Shown here: in pieces, positions 20,484 through 31,979 of the stretch
How the letters are laid out: every line of letters starts with the position of its first letter
How positions within the stretch are numbered: position 1 is the first letter of the stretch
NCBI GenBank assembly: GCA_036936605.1
Contig: JAUPFV010000005.1
Coordinates: 79,496,885-79,560,884, forward strand
Length of the DNA: 64,000 nt
From: Limnanthes douglasii subsp. nivea
Lineage: Eukaryota > Streptophyta > Magnoliopsida > Brassicales > Limnanthaceae
Direction of reading: 5' to 3'
The notes under the pieces: generated by a model
Database searches by the model: none
What the model was told of the DNA's origin: nothing
What the model saw: only the letters and a program-made list of their open reading frames with translations
Position numbers and translations under genes: made by a program

Positions 20484-21440
20484 GGGAAATGAGGTAATCA
20501 TTACATAGCCTCCATGTTCAATCAGCATTTAATGAATTATGTACTTGATTAGATTGTTTTTTGGGTGCTCAATGGAGAAAACGTTTACCAAGGCATAAGC
20601 CACAACCTGTTCGTATCCTTGTACTTTATATTTTGAATTTTTTATTTCTGCACCAGGCTGCGAACTGATTGTAAGGTGGTATACCAGGCTGCGAACTGTT
20701 TCGTGTAGTGATAGGCATCTATCAGGTTAGGATGCGAATTATTTGATGATAAGTTAGGCTGCGAATTACTTAATGATAAATAAGCATCTATCAGGTTAGG
20801 CTGCAAACTGTTCATACATACCAGGGATTTGCTGCGAATTATTTGGTTGAAATTAATCGAATATTAAGCAGCCCTTATAGATCAGGTTATGATGCGAACT
20901 ATAATCTAAGGAATATTCAAATTTCTGAAAATGTAATTTGTTTATGTATGCACAACAAACTAAAAATTACAACAAATGTATTTACAAACTAAAAATTAAA
21001 AGCAACAGCATAATGTTTTGAATCGAATCAGCCATATACGATACGGTCTTTGTCGTTTAAAAAGTAATAAAACATTTATGTTCTGAAGGTAGTTACCATA
21101 TCTGCATCGTATTTTTTTCTGCACTGATCCATGCTCAATAATATATTTTCCATATTTGCAGACAAATATACCACAGTCCAGGGTGCCTCACTTTTGTTGT
21201 GGGATACCTCTTTCAACTTTCACATTCCACCCTGTAGTATATTTAGGTAGGAATCCTCTATCCAACAAATATTTGATCTGTGTATAATAATTAGTGTTAG
21301 GAATAAGCACAAAAACAACAACAGTTGGTGCCATACAATTCGCAACTTAGGCTGCGAATTGCCTGACAATGAATCCAACATAATTCGCACCTTAGGCTGC
21401 AAATTGTATGACAAAAAGTCCATCATGGGCATGTCACACG

Positions 21441-21462
21441 ATTCGCAGCTTAAGCTGCGAAT
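21441..21462. repeat. Perfect 22-bp palindrome of the MULE motif
   Basis: The half-site ATTCGCAGCTT is followed directly by its exact reverse complement AAGCTGCGAAT. It lies in the last intron of the Ulp1-like gene. A 20-bp perfect version occurs at 23613-23632. These look like the ideal forms of the many imperfect dyads in the element. Confidence 0.9.
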
Positions 21463-22725
21463 TATTTGATATACAAATGCCCCATTCAATAGAATTCGCA
21501 TCCTATGATGCAAATTCTGTTATGGATAGGCTGCGAAAAGCAATTGATTTACTCACAATTCGCAGCATATCCTGATCACAGTTTGCAGCATGCATACTTA
21601 AAATGTGTTTAAATTTAAGTGTATAGTTTGGAATATTTACCAGTAGTGCAGGTGTCCTTGTGTTGTGGTCTATGGATTTCAGCTTAGGCAGAAGCGGATT
21701 GTAGTTTGAAATTGTCTAGGCGTCGATGTCAATGACGAGCAACGTCCAGTGGTTTATGGTGTCCTTCATCTCGGTGCATACTGGAACCATGATGATGTTG
21801 GCATCGTTGCGCCCCATTCTAAAAGCCATGTCTACCAAATTTTCTACTTGCCAGCCTGCTTTCATTTGATGCTGCATCCAAGCAAGAGTATATTAAAATG
21901 AGAACATTTTCTGAAAACTTGGTTCAATTTACCTGAGCTAAACTTACCGCAGTCATGCCCGAAATTAGTACGACGTCATGATGCTCTCCTTTAGCTGTAG
22001 TGGATGGAACTTTGAAGTCTGCTTCTTCAAGCATCTTCCGAATCCAAGCATCGATAACCTAACAAAGGAGTTGTAGATTTATGTTAAATATACAAGACAT
22101 ATTTGAAACATTGAAAAACGAATTGGTTGACAATTGGATACCTTTATGTCCAGCTCCAGTTCTAAAAGTAGTGCCATGACATCACTTGCTTGCACCCTGA
22201 TTTCGTATGTAAACTTGGACTCTGGTAACTGCCATACCACTGGATCAGGGGTGTCGCTCTCGTAGGCTTTAACTAACTGTATTTTGTGGTATTCTGCCAG
22301 ATCGATACGTTCAGTTACTTTTGTTTTCTTTGGCCATTCGCTGTATTCTACTTGTCGCGGTTCCCGTACTGTTATTACGAACTCTTCCTCTTCCTCTGCC
22401 ACTTGAGGCTGCGTTTGTGTCAGTAGATTAAAACTTGGCTCCTCTATCTCTTTACTGGGCTCGAGCTTAGTAAATAACAAAAATCAAAGGTAGAAGAGCG
22501 TCAGTAATTATAATTGCAACGACTCTAAACAGTTCGCTTCTTAGGCTGCGAACTGCTTGGTTCCAATCTAATAAATTTATTAGTATCTATCAGGGTAGGA
22601 TGCGAACTGTTCGAGGTTCCACTAAACAGTTCGCATCTTATCCTGATATTTGTTTGTAATACCCTAATCAGTTTGCTAACACAAATCTCATGTTATGATG
22701 CGAAATCATTATAAGTAGGCCTTAC

Positions 22726-23442
22726 CGCACGGTCAGCGACAACCAATGCCGTTGACTTGTTCGGCATAAGATCTGGATCGTTTCGGAAGAAATCATTATT
22801 AATTTCATTTAAAAATGTCTGTGAAACTTGAGTGTAAATATCATCAACAAAAGCATCGGGTAAACCTACTGTGTTATTGTGGGACTCTGGAGCTTGCAGT
22901 TGATTTGTTACCGGGCCTACAGTTTCACGTTGGCTTAGCAATTCTGACTTTGCTGACAGCACCGTTGGTCTTTGAGGTTCCACAGAAGAAGTGGTGTTGT
23001 CTTCTAAGGATGGTCCTTCCTGCCTGAGTAGTTCCGTCTTCTCACTGGGATGGACAGGTTCTGACTCTTGAGGTGCTATCTCTTGAGTTAGCCTTTCTCT
23101 CTTTGCCAAGGTTATCTGTTGCTGCTGTTGTTCTTGTTGTCCTTGTTGCTCTCGTTGTTGTTCTTGTCGTTGTTCTTGTTGTCGGTCTTCGTGTTGAACT
23201 TGTGGCTGCTGTCTTTGTTGTTGGTGGTGTTCTTCTTGTTGTTGCTGTTGGTGTTGTTGTTGCTGGTGGTGTTCTTCTTGGTCTTGCTGTTGGTGTTGTT
23301 GTTGTTGTTCTTCTTGTTCTTGCTGTTGGTGGTGTTGTTGTTGTTGTTCTTCTTGTTGCTGTTGTTCTTGTTGTTGTTCTTGTTCTTGTTGTTGCTGCTG
23401 GTGTTTCTGTTTCTGTTGTTGTTGTTGTTGTCTTTCGGTCTC
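22726..23442 (-). other. Gln-rich exon of the Ulp1-like gene
   Basis: This 239-codon exon begins ETERQQQQQQKQKHQQQQQE and continues for about 115 residues almost entirely of Gln, His, Glu and Arg. It then changes to an ordinary sequence (ITLAKRERLTQEIAPQ to TFLNEINNDFFRNDPDLMPN). The CAA/CAG-rich DNA produces long false open frames in other phases on both strands. The tract has expanded by replication slippage but remains in frame. Confidence 0.85.
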
Positions 23443-24634
23443 CTGTTTCATACAAAATTCCAAAAAAACAAAAGGGTGGAAGGGTTAAGCATAAGTTAAT
23501 CATTGTTGAGCACGATTCGCATGCTGACCTGATATCTGTATTGTCCATTCCAAACCATTCGTAGCTCAGCATGTGAATTGTGTAATAACCAACCCACTAG
23601 TTGATTACACAATTCGCAGCTTAAGCTGCGAAACGTTTGGACAGGACTACACAAGAGTCCTGATATTTGTTTGATAACATCATACCATCCACTTACATTA
23701 TCTACCTCTTTTGGGTCATTCGGAGGAGACTCGTGTCTTTCTTTCTCTGTCTGTGTCTCCATGATGTCCATCTCTTCAGATTGTACCGGTATGGGTGAAT
23801 GGTTGGCATCATCGTCCCTTTCTTCTCGCAGTACTCCATCGGCATGGTGCTGATCAGCATTAGACACTGATGCTTGCTGCTCAGTGGATGCTTATGTGTC
23901 TCGTAATGCTGCTGGTACCTGCTCAAGTATTGGGCTTTCAATCCGGCAAATTGGCTGAGAGATAGCAGCGTGGAGTTGTTGTGCTTCAAGTTCCGCTATC
24001 TTGCGTTTCAATTCTTTCAGCTGCAAAAATGATAGCAAATTTTTTATAAACATATTAAGTGCTGATTGTAGCGATTATTTAAGGCTCAAGTCATACTTAC
24101 TTCTCTGGCCTATTTTTCTATCTTTCTCTCGTACTTGTTTTTGTCGGCGTATGTCTTCAAACGATTTGATTCAGCAACAATTGCAGAAATATCGGGATTA
24201 GGATCTCAGCGTTTGAGTACATAAGCACCGATTATTTCACTCATACTGGTTGTGTCGTCGTCGTCGGGCAACTGCCTTGATTTGCCTTTCGGTTGTGGTG
24301 GAATCTTTTGCTTGGGTAGTCTTGGTGGTGGAATCGTTGGCTCGGGTGGTGTTAGTTGTTCGGGTCTGGGAGACATCAACTTATTCATTACATTCTGTGA
24401 TGCTCGTCTCCTTTGTTTTGGTTTTGATGCTGTGCTTTTCGTCCTCTTCCTTGGTCTTTCTTCCGGTGAAGTAGAAAAGGTTTCTGCATCTTCACTATCT
24501 TCTCTTTCTCCGAAAGCTTCACTTTCAACCTCGGTAAGACGTAATGGACCTTCTAAAACCTACCAACAGAGGCACATGTAAGTAAATAAATTGTTTCGAA
24601 AGTATGAGGGTGTAGACAAACAAATTGTTTTTTA

Positions 24635-24965
24635 GAAACAGTTCGCATCATATGATGCAAACTGTGTGATTTTAATCACTTTAGAGTTGCAAAGAATTCG
24701 CATGCTGAGCTGTGAAATGTGTATGGGAAAATATGCTGCGAACTATGTGTAAACCATATGCTGCGAACTATGTGTAAACCACATGCTGCGAACTAAGTAT
24801 TTATGTCAGGCTGCGAAACGATTGATGCATGCAGAGCTGCGAAATGTGTGTAAAACTATATGATGCGAACTGTATGAAAAAAGAAGTTGTGAAGTAAAAT
24901 TCATATCAGGCTGCAAAATGATTGATACATTTTCCTAAGCAAAACGCATGATATGCTGCGAACTG
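24635..24965. repeat. Dense motif cluster in intron 4 of the Ulp1-like gene
   Basis: About ten motif copies fall within 330 bases, including a near-tandem run at 24735, 24760 and 24785 of CTGCGAACTATGTGTAAACC (25-base spacing). Both orientations occur. The flanking exons contain none. Confidence 0.8.
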
Positions 24966-26832
24966 CATGCACCCCAAGTTAAAAACATATATAAAGCTTA
25001 TACCTGGTCATTATCCAGCAAGGGTGTTCGAAGAAGATATGTCATGCTTGATGCTTGGCACTCTAATCCCAACCATTTGAAAAACCTTGGTATCGATGTT
25101 GGCTTCGCTACCTCATGGCCGATTGTTATGTGCTCCATGATGAAGGGCTGCATGGGGACAAGTTTTATCAACAAGATTCTCTGTACATGACTAATTTTTA
25201 TACCGAATAGATCAATCTTACAATTACAAGGGCAACGCAGCTGACGACTTTATCAGCTCTTTCTATTGCTAAGCAACTCCTGATAGACTGTCGAAGCTTG
25301 TAAAGTATTGATCCAGCCCAGTCATAATTGTTTATTCTGTTGAGGTCTTCAACATAATAAGCCATGCTCCAACCCAAGATATCTCTAGATACGGAGTAGA
25401 ATAGGGTGGAGCACAAAAACAGTATCAACAGCCTCGCAACGTCTTCCAACTCATGCTCCCCTCCTTCGTTTTTGGCCTTCGCTATACCCTCCTGTAAAAC
25501 CAATGGCAACATGCTATGTTAGAAATGTACAGAATCTTGCTTTATAAAGATGAAGTCCATTTTAGACGTACCTTTATAATGATATTTGTTATTGTTTTGG
25601 AATTATTGGCTGCTACTTTCCGTCCAGTTTTACCCATGGAGTATTTCTTCATCATCCTCGATTCGTCCTCCTCGTCGGGTGCATATTTGTTGTGAAAATC
25701 TATGGTCTTTGTTAACTGCATTTCCTCGGTGCCATGCCTCAACCCGAATATGACATTCACATCGTTTTCAGTTAGCTTTACATACTTGTTGCCAATCCTA
25801 AAAACGTCTCTATCCACAGAGTATTTCTCGATGATATACTGAATGATTTGGTAGAATTTTTTCTTTGGCAGCTCTTCCTCATTACGGATTTGGAAAGCTA
25901 TTTTCAGAAGTGTATAGAAGGGTGTGTTTCTTGCAGCTTCAATGTGCGCCCTTGTAATACGCATGTCTTTGAGTAGCTTCAAAAGGCTCACCAACCCTGA
26001 TCTGTAGTAGCTAGGTTTTGTTGTCATACTCTCTGCACAAACACAAATCAGTTGGGGTATCACTAAAAATTCGCATCACAAGATGCGAATTGCATATATA
26101 TATGAATATTGTTTTAACAGACAATTCGCAGCCTGAGCTGTGAATTGTTTGTAAATAAACGACATAAACATATAATCGAGTTGCGAATTGCTTGCATAAT
26201 GGGTGATCAGGAAAGTTGCACGGATCTGGGAATTATTGAACAAACACCAAAATCAACAATGAACTACCTAATTCACATCTAACATACATAATATTTCTCA
26301 GGAAAGTATTAGCATTACATGCAACTAAACTTCTACCCTGCCTTCGACGATAAACCCAGAAACTGAGCAACTATCGTAAGTAGATACTTCATTCCAGTAT
26401 AAAAAGCACCTTCTATCGTGAATTAACAGAAAAAAGTGGTTCAAATTCGTCAAAAACGCAAAAAAAAAGTACACTTTCCACGATAATGCATACCTGTTAA
26501 ATTTCACCGGTCGAAGAACGAGAAAAAAATCTCTCTGAGATGACTTTCAGAGATTTGAAGGTGTGTAGTTGGAGTGAGTAAAAGACAGTGTCCGGTGCGA
26601 TAGTGTCGGAGGTGCGAACGGTGAGAAAATGTAGTGTTTTGGGGTTTGAGAGAGAGAGAAAGAGTATCACGAAGTCGAACGGTTTTCTGGTGGTTTCTAA
26701 AATTAGACTTTTTGTGTTTGTTTAGGATGATAGGAAGGTGGAAAAAGTGGGTTGGAACTGGAAAAATGGGTATATATAGTGGAAGGGTATTTTTGTCCAA
26801 TTTATTAGTCTGGGTATTAAGTAACACTATGT

Positions 26833-26892
26833 CAAATTTGGGTAGTGCTGGGTAATAAGATAGTTGAGTGGGTATTTTCAGGTACTTTTCTC
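26833..26892 (-). repeat. MULE right terminal inverted repeat
   Basis: Read inward on the minus strand: GAGAAAAGTACCTGAAAATA then CCCACTCAACTATCTTATTAC. It pairs with 9871-9930. The 26504-26827 region just inside is the promoter and 5' leader of the Ulp1-like gene; a long open frame there is not considered coding. Confidence 0.82.
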
Positions 26893-26901
26893 TTTATTAA
26901 A
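26893..26901. repeat. MULE target-site duplication, right copy (TTTATTAAA)
   Basis: Exact match to 9862-9870. Confidence 0.9.
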
Positions 26902-27699
26902 AGAGTAAGAATTATTTATTAACGTACGAGTAATATTGATAAATAATTATTATATGGAAACCAATTTGTTTTATTATTTTTTATTTTGTTTCAATGTTTA
27001 TTTGTTAATGAAAACTTCCATTAATATTTGTTGAATTTGTGAAAATTAATAATAACTAATTTCAGATTTATTTTAGAAGTAAACAGATAATATTAATTCA
27101 ATTATTAATGTTTAGGTAATAAGGATTAAGTCAGATGGTTTTCGGAGATCCCAAGAAAAGATTTTTTTTACTCGGGTCCATTGAGAAGACGATCAAAGTA
27201 TAAGATTTTCCTTGATGAAAAATCTCCGTTGCTAAGGTGATTCATTGTATTTAATTCGAAGATTGAAAAGAAGGATTGAGATTTCGGGTATAAGAGTAGA
27301 CACCTCTAAAAGGTGATTCGTACAAGTAAATAAGAGTAGATGAAGTTTGGAAATTGGGAATCAACAAAGCGAGAAGACATAACTTTTATTCAAGATTTGT
27401 TTAACATGGTTCGAAGGAGAATTAGGGTTTCAGAAATTAATTTTTTTTTACCTAAAGCGGTAGAAAAGGTTTCAACTTCAATCCTCTTGAAGAATTTGAG
27501 AAGAAAAAAGATTGAGAGATCAGAGATTGAAGCAGACTCAGATAAGTAACAAAAAATGGTAAATTTCGATCAATTTTCTAGTAAATAATTTCAAAATGAA
27601 ATTACATCGAGCACGTCAGTTAGCCAAATAAAGAAATTGATGATGTATCCTCATCGTAAGGACATGACCATCAATTCTCACCTCTCAGAAACACCTTCG

Positions 27700-30600
27700 A
27701 GTACTTAGATCCACAACAACAAAATGATTCCTTACAAAGAAGTTGTTCGACCCAACATCATTACCAAGAACATCAGTCACGAGGAGGTGACCATTAGCAA
27801 TAAATGAGAATTCAAGGAAGTAATTTTACTGCAAAAGATAAGTCCCCTCTCCGCAATGCATCTAAATATACTATGGTTGCTAAATTTGCAATAGATAGAC
27901 CAAATTTAAATGTTATACAACAATTTCTAAACAAAGAAAAACTTGAAGGTGAAGTCCATCTATCTACATTTGATATATGTCATGTTTTTATTGAATTATA
28001 AACTTTAGAAGACTTAAAAATCCTATGTCTTTTAACGAACATTCCATGCGATTAATCAAATGAGAACCAAATTTTAACACTTAAAATGAATCTCTAGTTA
28101 CTCATGTGTGGGTAATTTTTCCAAAACTTTTTGTTTATATTTACAACATAAACAATATAAAATATACAGCCAATGCTTTAGGTACTCCATTAGATATATT
28201 AATACCTAATAAAAACTTTTTCAGACACAACTATTGTTAGGCTTGGATAGAACTGGATGTATCCAAGTCTGTTAATAAAAAATTATAGATAGACTTTTGG
28301 GATGAGGATACTTATTTGATAGATGTTATATATGAGAAATTCCTCGTACATTGTCTAGAGTTACCATCTTGGTCATAACATCCAACAATGTAAAAATAAT
28401 AATTTTTTTTGAAGTAACTAAATCAGAACTTAGTTACTGCAAATAACCAAATAACGAACAAATTAACTGTAAAAATTATTGAGGTTAGGGTTCCTAAATT
28501 GAAATTATAGTAGTAAAAAGAACCAATATAGAACACCCTAAAGAAAATTCAAAAAATTGGTTTCTAAAGAATTTACAAGAAACAAGGGAAAAAATCCAAG
28601 AGAACAAACAATAAAACTCTAAACTAATTGAACACAATGAGAAATCATTAAATGAGTACAATTCATAAGTAATTGATGTTCTCCAATCCATAAAAAAATG
28701 GTAATAGATTTCAATTTTTTAATGCCTTAACTCATGATGAGGATCATTCAAATTCTCCACATTACACTTTAACTGGAAATCTTCCAATTTCACCTAATAA
28801 ACAAAGGAGTATTAATGAAACAATACAACATAAAGCCAACATATTGAAACCTAAAAAACTGTTTAGTATGAGTAAAACAATAGATTCCAAATAGTCAAAA
28901 TACATCTCCTCTCTAATACATTAAATGACAATTGAAATACTGAATTGGAATATTAGAGGTTTAGGTAACAAAAACTAAATTAGATGATTAATTTTTTTAG
29001 CTAAAACTGAGAAGATATAGTTCATGGCCATCCGGGAACCTATGATCTCGGATCTTAAAATTGATTAAACTTTGAAAAAAACTTGGTTTTCATCATGGTA
29101 TTGCTAACACTAACAATAAAATCTAGATAATATAGAAGAATATCTTTAATGTGGATGTGGTCTATGATAAAGAGAGTTTTATTCACCTTAAAGTCTCGCA
29201 TTTAAACATGAATAAAGACTTCAATGTAACTCATACATATGCCAAATTATCTAGAATTAATAGGTACCCACTTTGGGATAGTCTGAGAGAGTTATCCAGC
29301 AATCCACTAGAATGGATTGGTCATGCGCAAATTCAATTGTATAACAAACTCTTTTTCAGAGCAACTATCATGTGAAACTTTGTGTTTACGAAGTCTTGAT
29401 AACTTCAACAACATAATTTTGGTATATTCCCTTGAAGATGTTGGTTTTGTTGGCTCTCGTTTCAGTTGGAAAAATAATACAAATTGGAGAAGGTTTGATA
29501 GAGTTCTTATTAATTCTCAAATGAGAACATATTTTGATTCAACTCAAGTAAAACACTTAACAAATAAATTCTCTGACCATCCCATTTGTTAATAACATTA
29601 GCCAACAATTTTCTGAAATGAAAAATCCTCCTAATTCCTTAATATGTTGAACCAACCCTGACATCTACAAAACCATTGAGGAATCATGGAACATCCATGT
29701 GTCTGGTCTAGCTTTACATGTACTTTGGAAAAAACTTAAAAGACTTAAGATAACTTTGAAGTATGGGAATCGTGATGTCTTTGGAAATATTTTTAATTTA
29801 TTACCAAATATGATTTTGTTTTTAACTTGTATGAAAAAAAAATCAAATTTCTTAAAATATCGAAGATAAGATAAAGTTGTCAAATTCCAAATCTAATCAA
29901 CTTATTATCTTGGCAAGAGAAGAAGCTTACTAGGAGCAGAAGAGTTGAAAAATATGATTAAAGTAGAGTGACAAAAACAAAACTCTCTTCCATAATTTTA
30001 CAAAGAAAAGACAAAGGAAAAATAGAATAAATGGTATGAGACATGAGAATAATTGGATAGATGATACAAAAAATGAGTGAATTGGTTGTAGATTGTTTTA
30101 AAAAACCTGTATACTAATAACATTTATGTCAACCCCTGTGTTGATTAACTTGAAATCATTATTATAGGCCTTAACAGTCTATTTAACAACCATTAGGAGA
30201 TGTTCAAATCAATAGGTCAAATGAACATTAATTGTGTTGGCTTAGGCTGATGACTTTTTCATCTTTGTTAATAGACCGAAGAACAATATCAATAGATTGA
30301 ACATTTTCTTAAACTTATATAATAATTTCTCTAGTCAAAGTATTAATATTGAAAAATATAGCTTAATAAATTCTCCTAAGTTAAGCTTTTGCAGAATTAG
30401 AGCCCCTTGAAGAAATCAATGTTTCAAATACAAAGCTTTTACCAATTAAATACTTAGGTATCTATATTGACAACAATAATAAGATCAACAAATATGATGA
30501 GTTGGTTCATAAAATTAGGCAAAAAATCATTGAATAGGATTTTGTATGCCTTTCCTTTGGTGGCATATTAGTATTCATCCATTCAGTACTAATGGTGTTG

Positions 30601-30870
30601 CCCAATTATAATATCCAATGTTGCACTCTCCCTAAAGATATGATTAATAGAAATTGTGGAGTTATGAAGGATTGTCATTTCAGGATGATTATGTTCAGGC
30701 TCTTTGTTTAATGAAGAAGTGATTTCCATTTGAGAACTATTTTATATTGTATGATCTATGTATTTATTGGTAACAACATTGGTTTTTTCAGATCTTTGAG
30801 GAAAACTATCATTTAAATTACTGATGATTATATTATTAATCATATGTTTAGTTAATTAAGCATTTTTTAT
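27700..30870 (+). pseudogene. Very degenerate LINE, 5' and middle part
   Basis: ORF1 traces: SKYTMVAKFAIDRPNLNVIQ and STFDICHVFIEL at 27804-28001, then a region near 28100-28380 resembling DUF4283. Endonuclease start: ILNWNIRGLGN at about 28932, then EDVGFVGSRFSWKNN and LTNKFSDHPIC (29430-29590). RT traces: FGGILVFIHSVLMVLPNYNI at about 30560. Stops and frameshifts are frequent, and parts of the RT are missing. It is the same LINE family as the nested element but much older. It is interrupted by another LINE fragment at about 30870-31970 and resumes after it. Confidence 0.7.
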
Positions 30871-31970
30871 AGTAAGATTGAGTCACATGGAAGGTATGTT
30901 TTAGTATTTTTTTTGTTTGGTTTTGTTGCATTTGGTAACATCAAGACCAAGATTTTGGTAGTGTTGACAATATAGTGGAATGGACCCATATATAATGTCA
31001 ACCCAGAAACCCTCTTGGCCACCAAAATCAATCCATATATTTCTATTGAGAGGCTTGGATACATTTAGCTCGATCCAAGACCGACAATAGTTGTGTCTGG
31101 AAATATTTATATGTGGAACCAAATATTTAAAGGTCTACCTAATTTTTTAGCTATATTACTGATTGTATCTTTATTATACATGAACTCAGGTAATTTAGGA
31201 AAAATAACCCACACTAGGGTTACTGGTGATTCAAATTTTGGGTTGAAATAAGGCTCCCATTTGAGGAGCCTCATGAAGTGAGGGCCAACAAGCCAAACAT
31301 TATGCTTTCATATGATTTTAATATCATCTAATAATCTAATTTCAATTAAGATGTGTTGATTATGAAATACATATAGGTTGAAGTTCTCTTTTGGTTTAAG
31401 TCTTTCTATAAAATATTGAACAATTTTTAACTCTGGTATACCTAGGGAAAATTTACCAATAAGAGTAAACCTATAGTTAAAAAGAAGATGAGACTTATAT
31501 TTCTTTGTAAAAGAGATTGCTTTGAATGCATCCTTCGCGAGATACTGACAGGTTGGTGTTGTCTGGCCTGAATGCTTCCAGGTAGGATTTCTCCTTCTAC
31601 TTCCAGTGTTGATTTGGACTGTCTTCATAAATAGGGCCTGACCTTATTGATGGAAAATCTTGATTGTAGTTCTGGATGTTCCTTTTGCGTATGCGTCCTT
31701 ACTACTTTGATCTTGAACTTGAATTGAAGAAATTTCAATATTGTTCTTTCTTTGGGTGTATTCGGGATGAGAAGCTTATTTGTTCTTGATGATTTACAAA
31801 ATATAATTATTTTAGTTGTTTACTACTTACTGCATAAAAAATTGAGTTTTCAGCTCGGTTTTGGGGCTGGAGATTGACGATGCGAAGAGTTTAGCTCTGA
31901 AGATGTAATTTCCTGTTGAAACTGATGATGCACGACAATCTACTTTGAATTTACTATTAATCGACGTTAA
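30870..31970 (-). pseudogene. LINE ORF1 fragment, opposite strand, inserted in older LINE
   Basis: On the minus strand the ORF1 pieces are YRFTLIGKFSLGIPELKIVQ (31480-31400), then IWIDFGGQEGFWVDIIYGSI and a damaged zinc-knuckle region YCQHYQNLGLDVTKCN (31050-30930). Only the 5' part of a LINE is present; ORF2 is absent. LINEs normally lose their 5' end, so a piece with only the 5' end suggests deletion or rearrangement rather than simple truncated insertion. Confidence 0.65.
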
Positions 31971-31979
31971 TGAAGAATG

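Larger units (their letters stand above)
17098..26195. repeat. Dispersed GCGAAYTG motif family, about 50 copies, non-coding only
   Basis: The core GCGAAYTG, or its complement CARTTCGC, recurs through introns and spacers. The extended form is RKGCTGCGAAYTGTTTG. Clusters are at 17140-17450, 18775-18925, 19845-20000, 20655-20895, 21335-21570, 22528-22705, 23510-23635, 24635-24965 and 26065-26190. Many are inverted pairs with a few bases between the half-sites. I find none in the exons of the two large genes nor in the nested LINE. Copies vary at a few positions (GCGAAAT, GCAAAYT), which looks like drift from one consensus. Confidence 0.88.
20996..26530 (-). pseudogene. Ulp1/C48 cysteine-protease-like MULE gene, 10 coding exons, five stops
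   Basis: A 5' non-coding exon (donor at 26493) and ten coding exons can be placed by splice sites: 26027-25572 (after ATG), 25491-25222, 25180-25004, 24559-24101, 24020-23697, 23442-22726, 22465-22142, 22058-21948, 21871-21641 and 21277-20996. Every one is a multiple of three and all introns are phase 0, giving about 1116 codons. N-terminus: SGLVSLLKLLKDMRITRAHI and NDVNVIFGLRHGTEEM, a plant-mobile/DUF1985-like region. Middle: a basic segment (RPRKRTKSTASKPKQRRRAS) and a Gln/His/Glu-rich exon. C-terminus: Ulp1-like VIDAWIRKMLEEADF, then IIMVPVCTEM and NHWTLLVIDID (catalytic His), then TLDCGIFVCKY (catalytic Cys). The expected Asp site reads SNYNPLLPK, apparently Asn. Premature stops are at 24206, 24110, 23892, 21716 and 21188, with no frameshift found. 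Ulp1 proteases remove SUMO; the function inside MULEs is unknown. Confidence 0.85.
9871..26892 (+). mobile_element. Mutator-like transposon (MULE), 17.0 kb, with nested LINE
   Basis: The left end begins GGGAAATTGTACTTAAAGTA and the right end, read inward on the minus strand, begins GAGAAAAGTACCTGAAAATA. Both continue with CCCACTCAACTAT, and weaker similarity runs to about 60 bases. The element carries a MuDR-type transposase gene (plus), a small minus-strand gene and a Ulp1/C48 protease-like gene (minus). Without the nested LINE and its extra 15-bp duplication it would be about 10.35 kb. The transposase and protease genes both contain lesions, so this copy is probably no longer autonomous. 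MULEs that carry a Ulp1-like protease gene are known in plants. The feature that stands out is the dense non-coding GCGAAYTG motif family. Confidence 0.92.

Noticed and set aside
23042..23572. Long Thr/Arg-rich and Val/Leu-rich open frames on both strands
   Set aside because: They are phase shadows of the CAA/CAG-rich exon of the Ulp1-like gene; low-complexity DNA stays open in several frames.
17098..26195. Direct assignment of the large MULE to the VANDAL family
   Set aside because: It has visible inverted ends, and no VANC sequence similarity can be shown by eye; only the layout of motifs is similar.
26504..26827. 107-codon minus-strand open frame at the MULE right end
   Set aside because: It overlaps the inverted end and the leader of the Ulp1-like gene and has no family resemblance; a splice donor at 26493 fits a non-coding first exon better.
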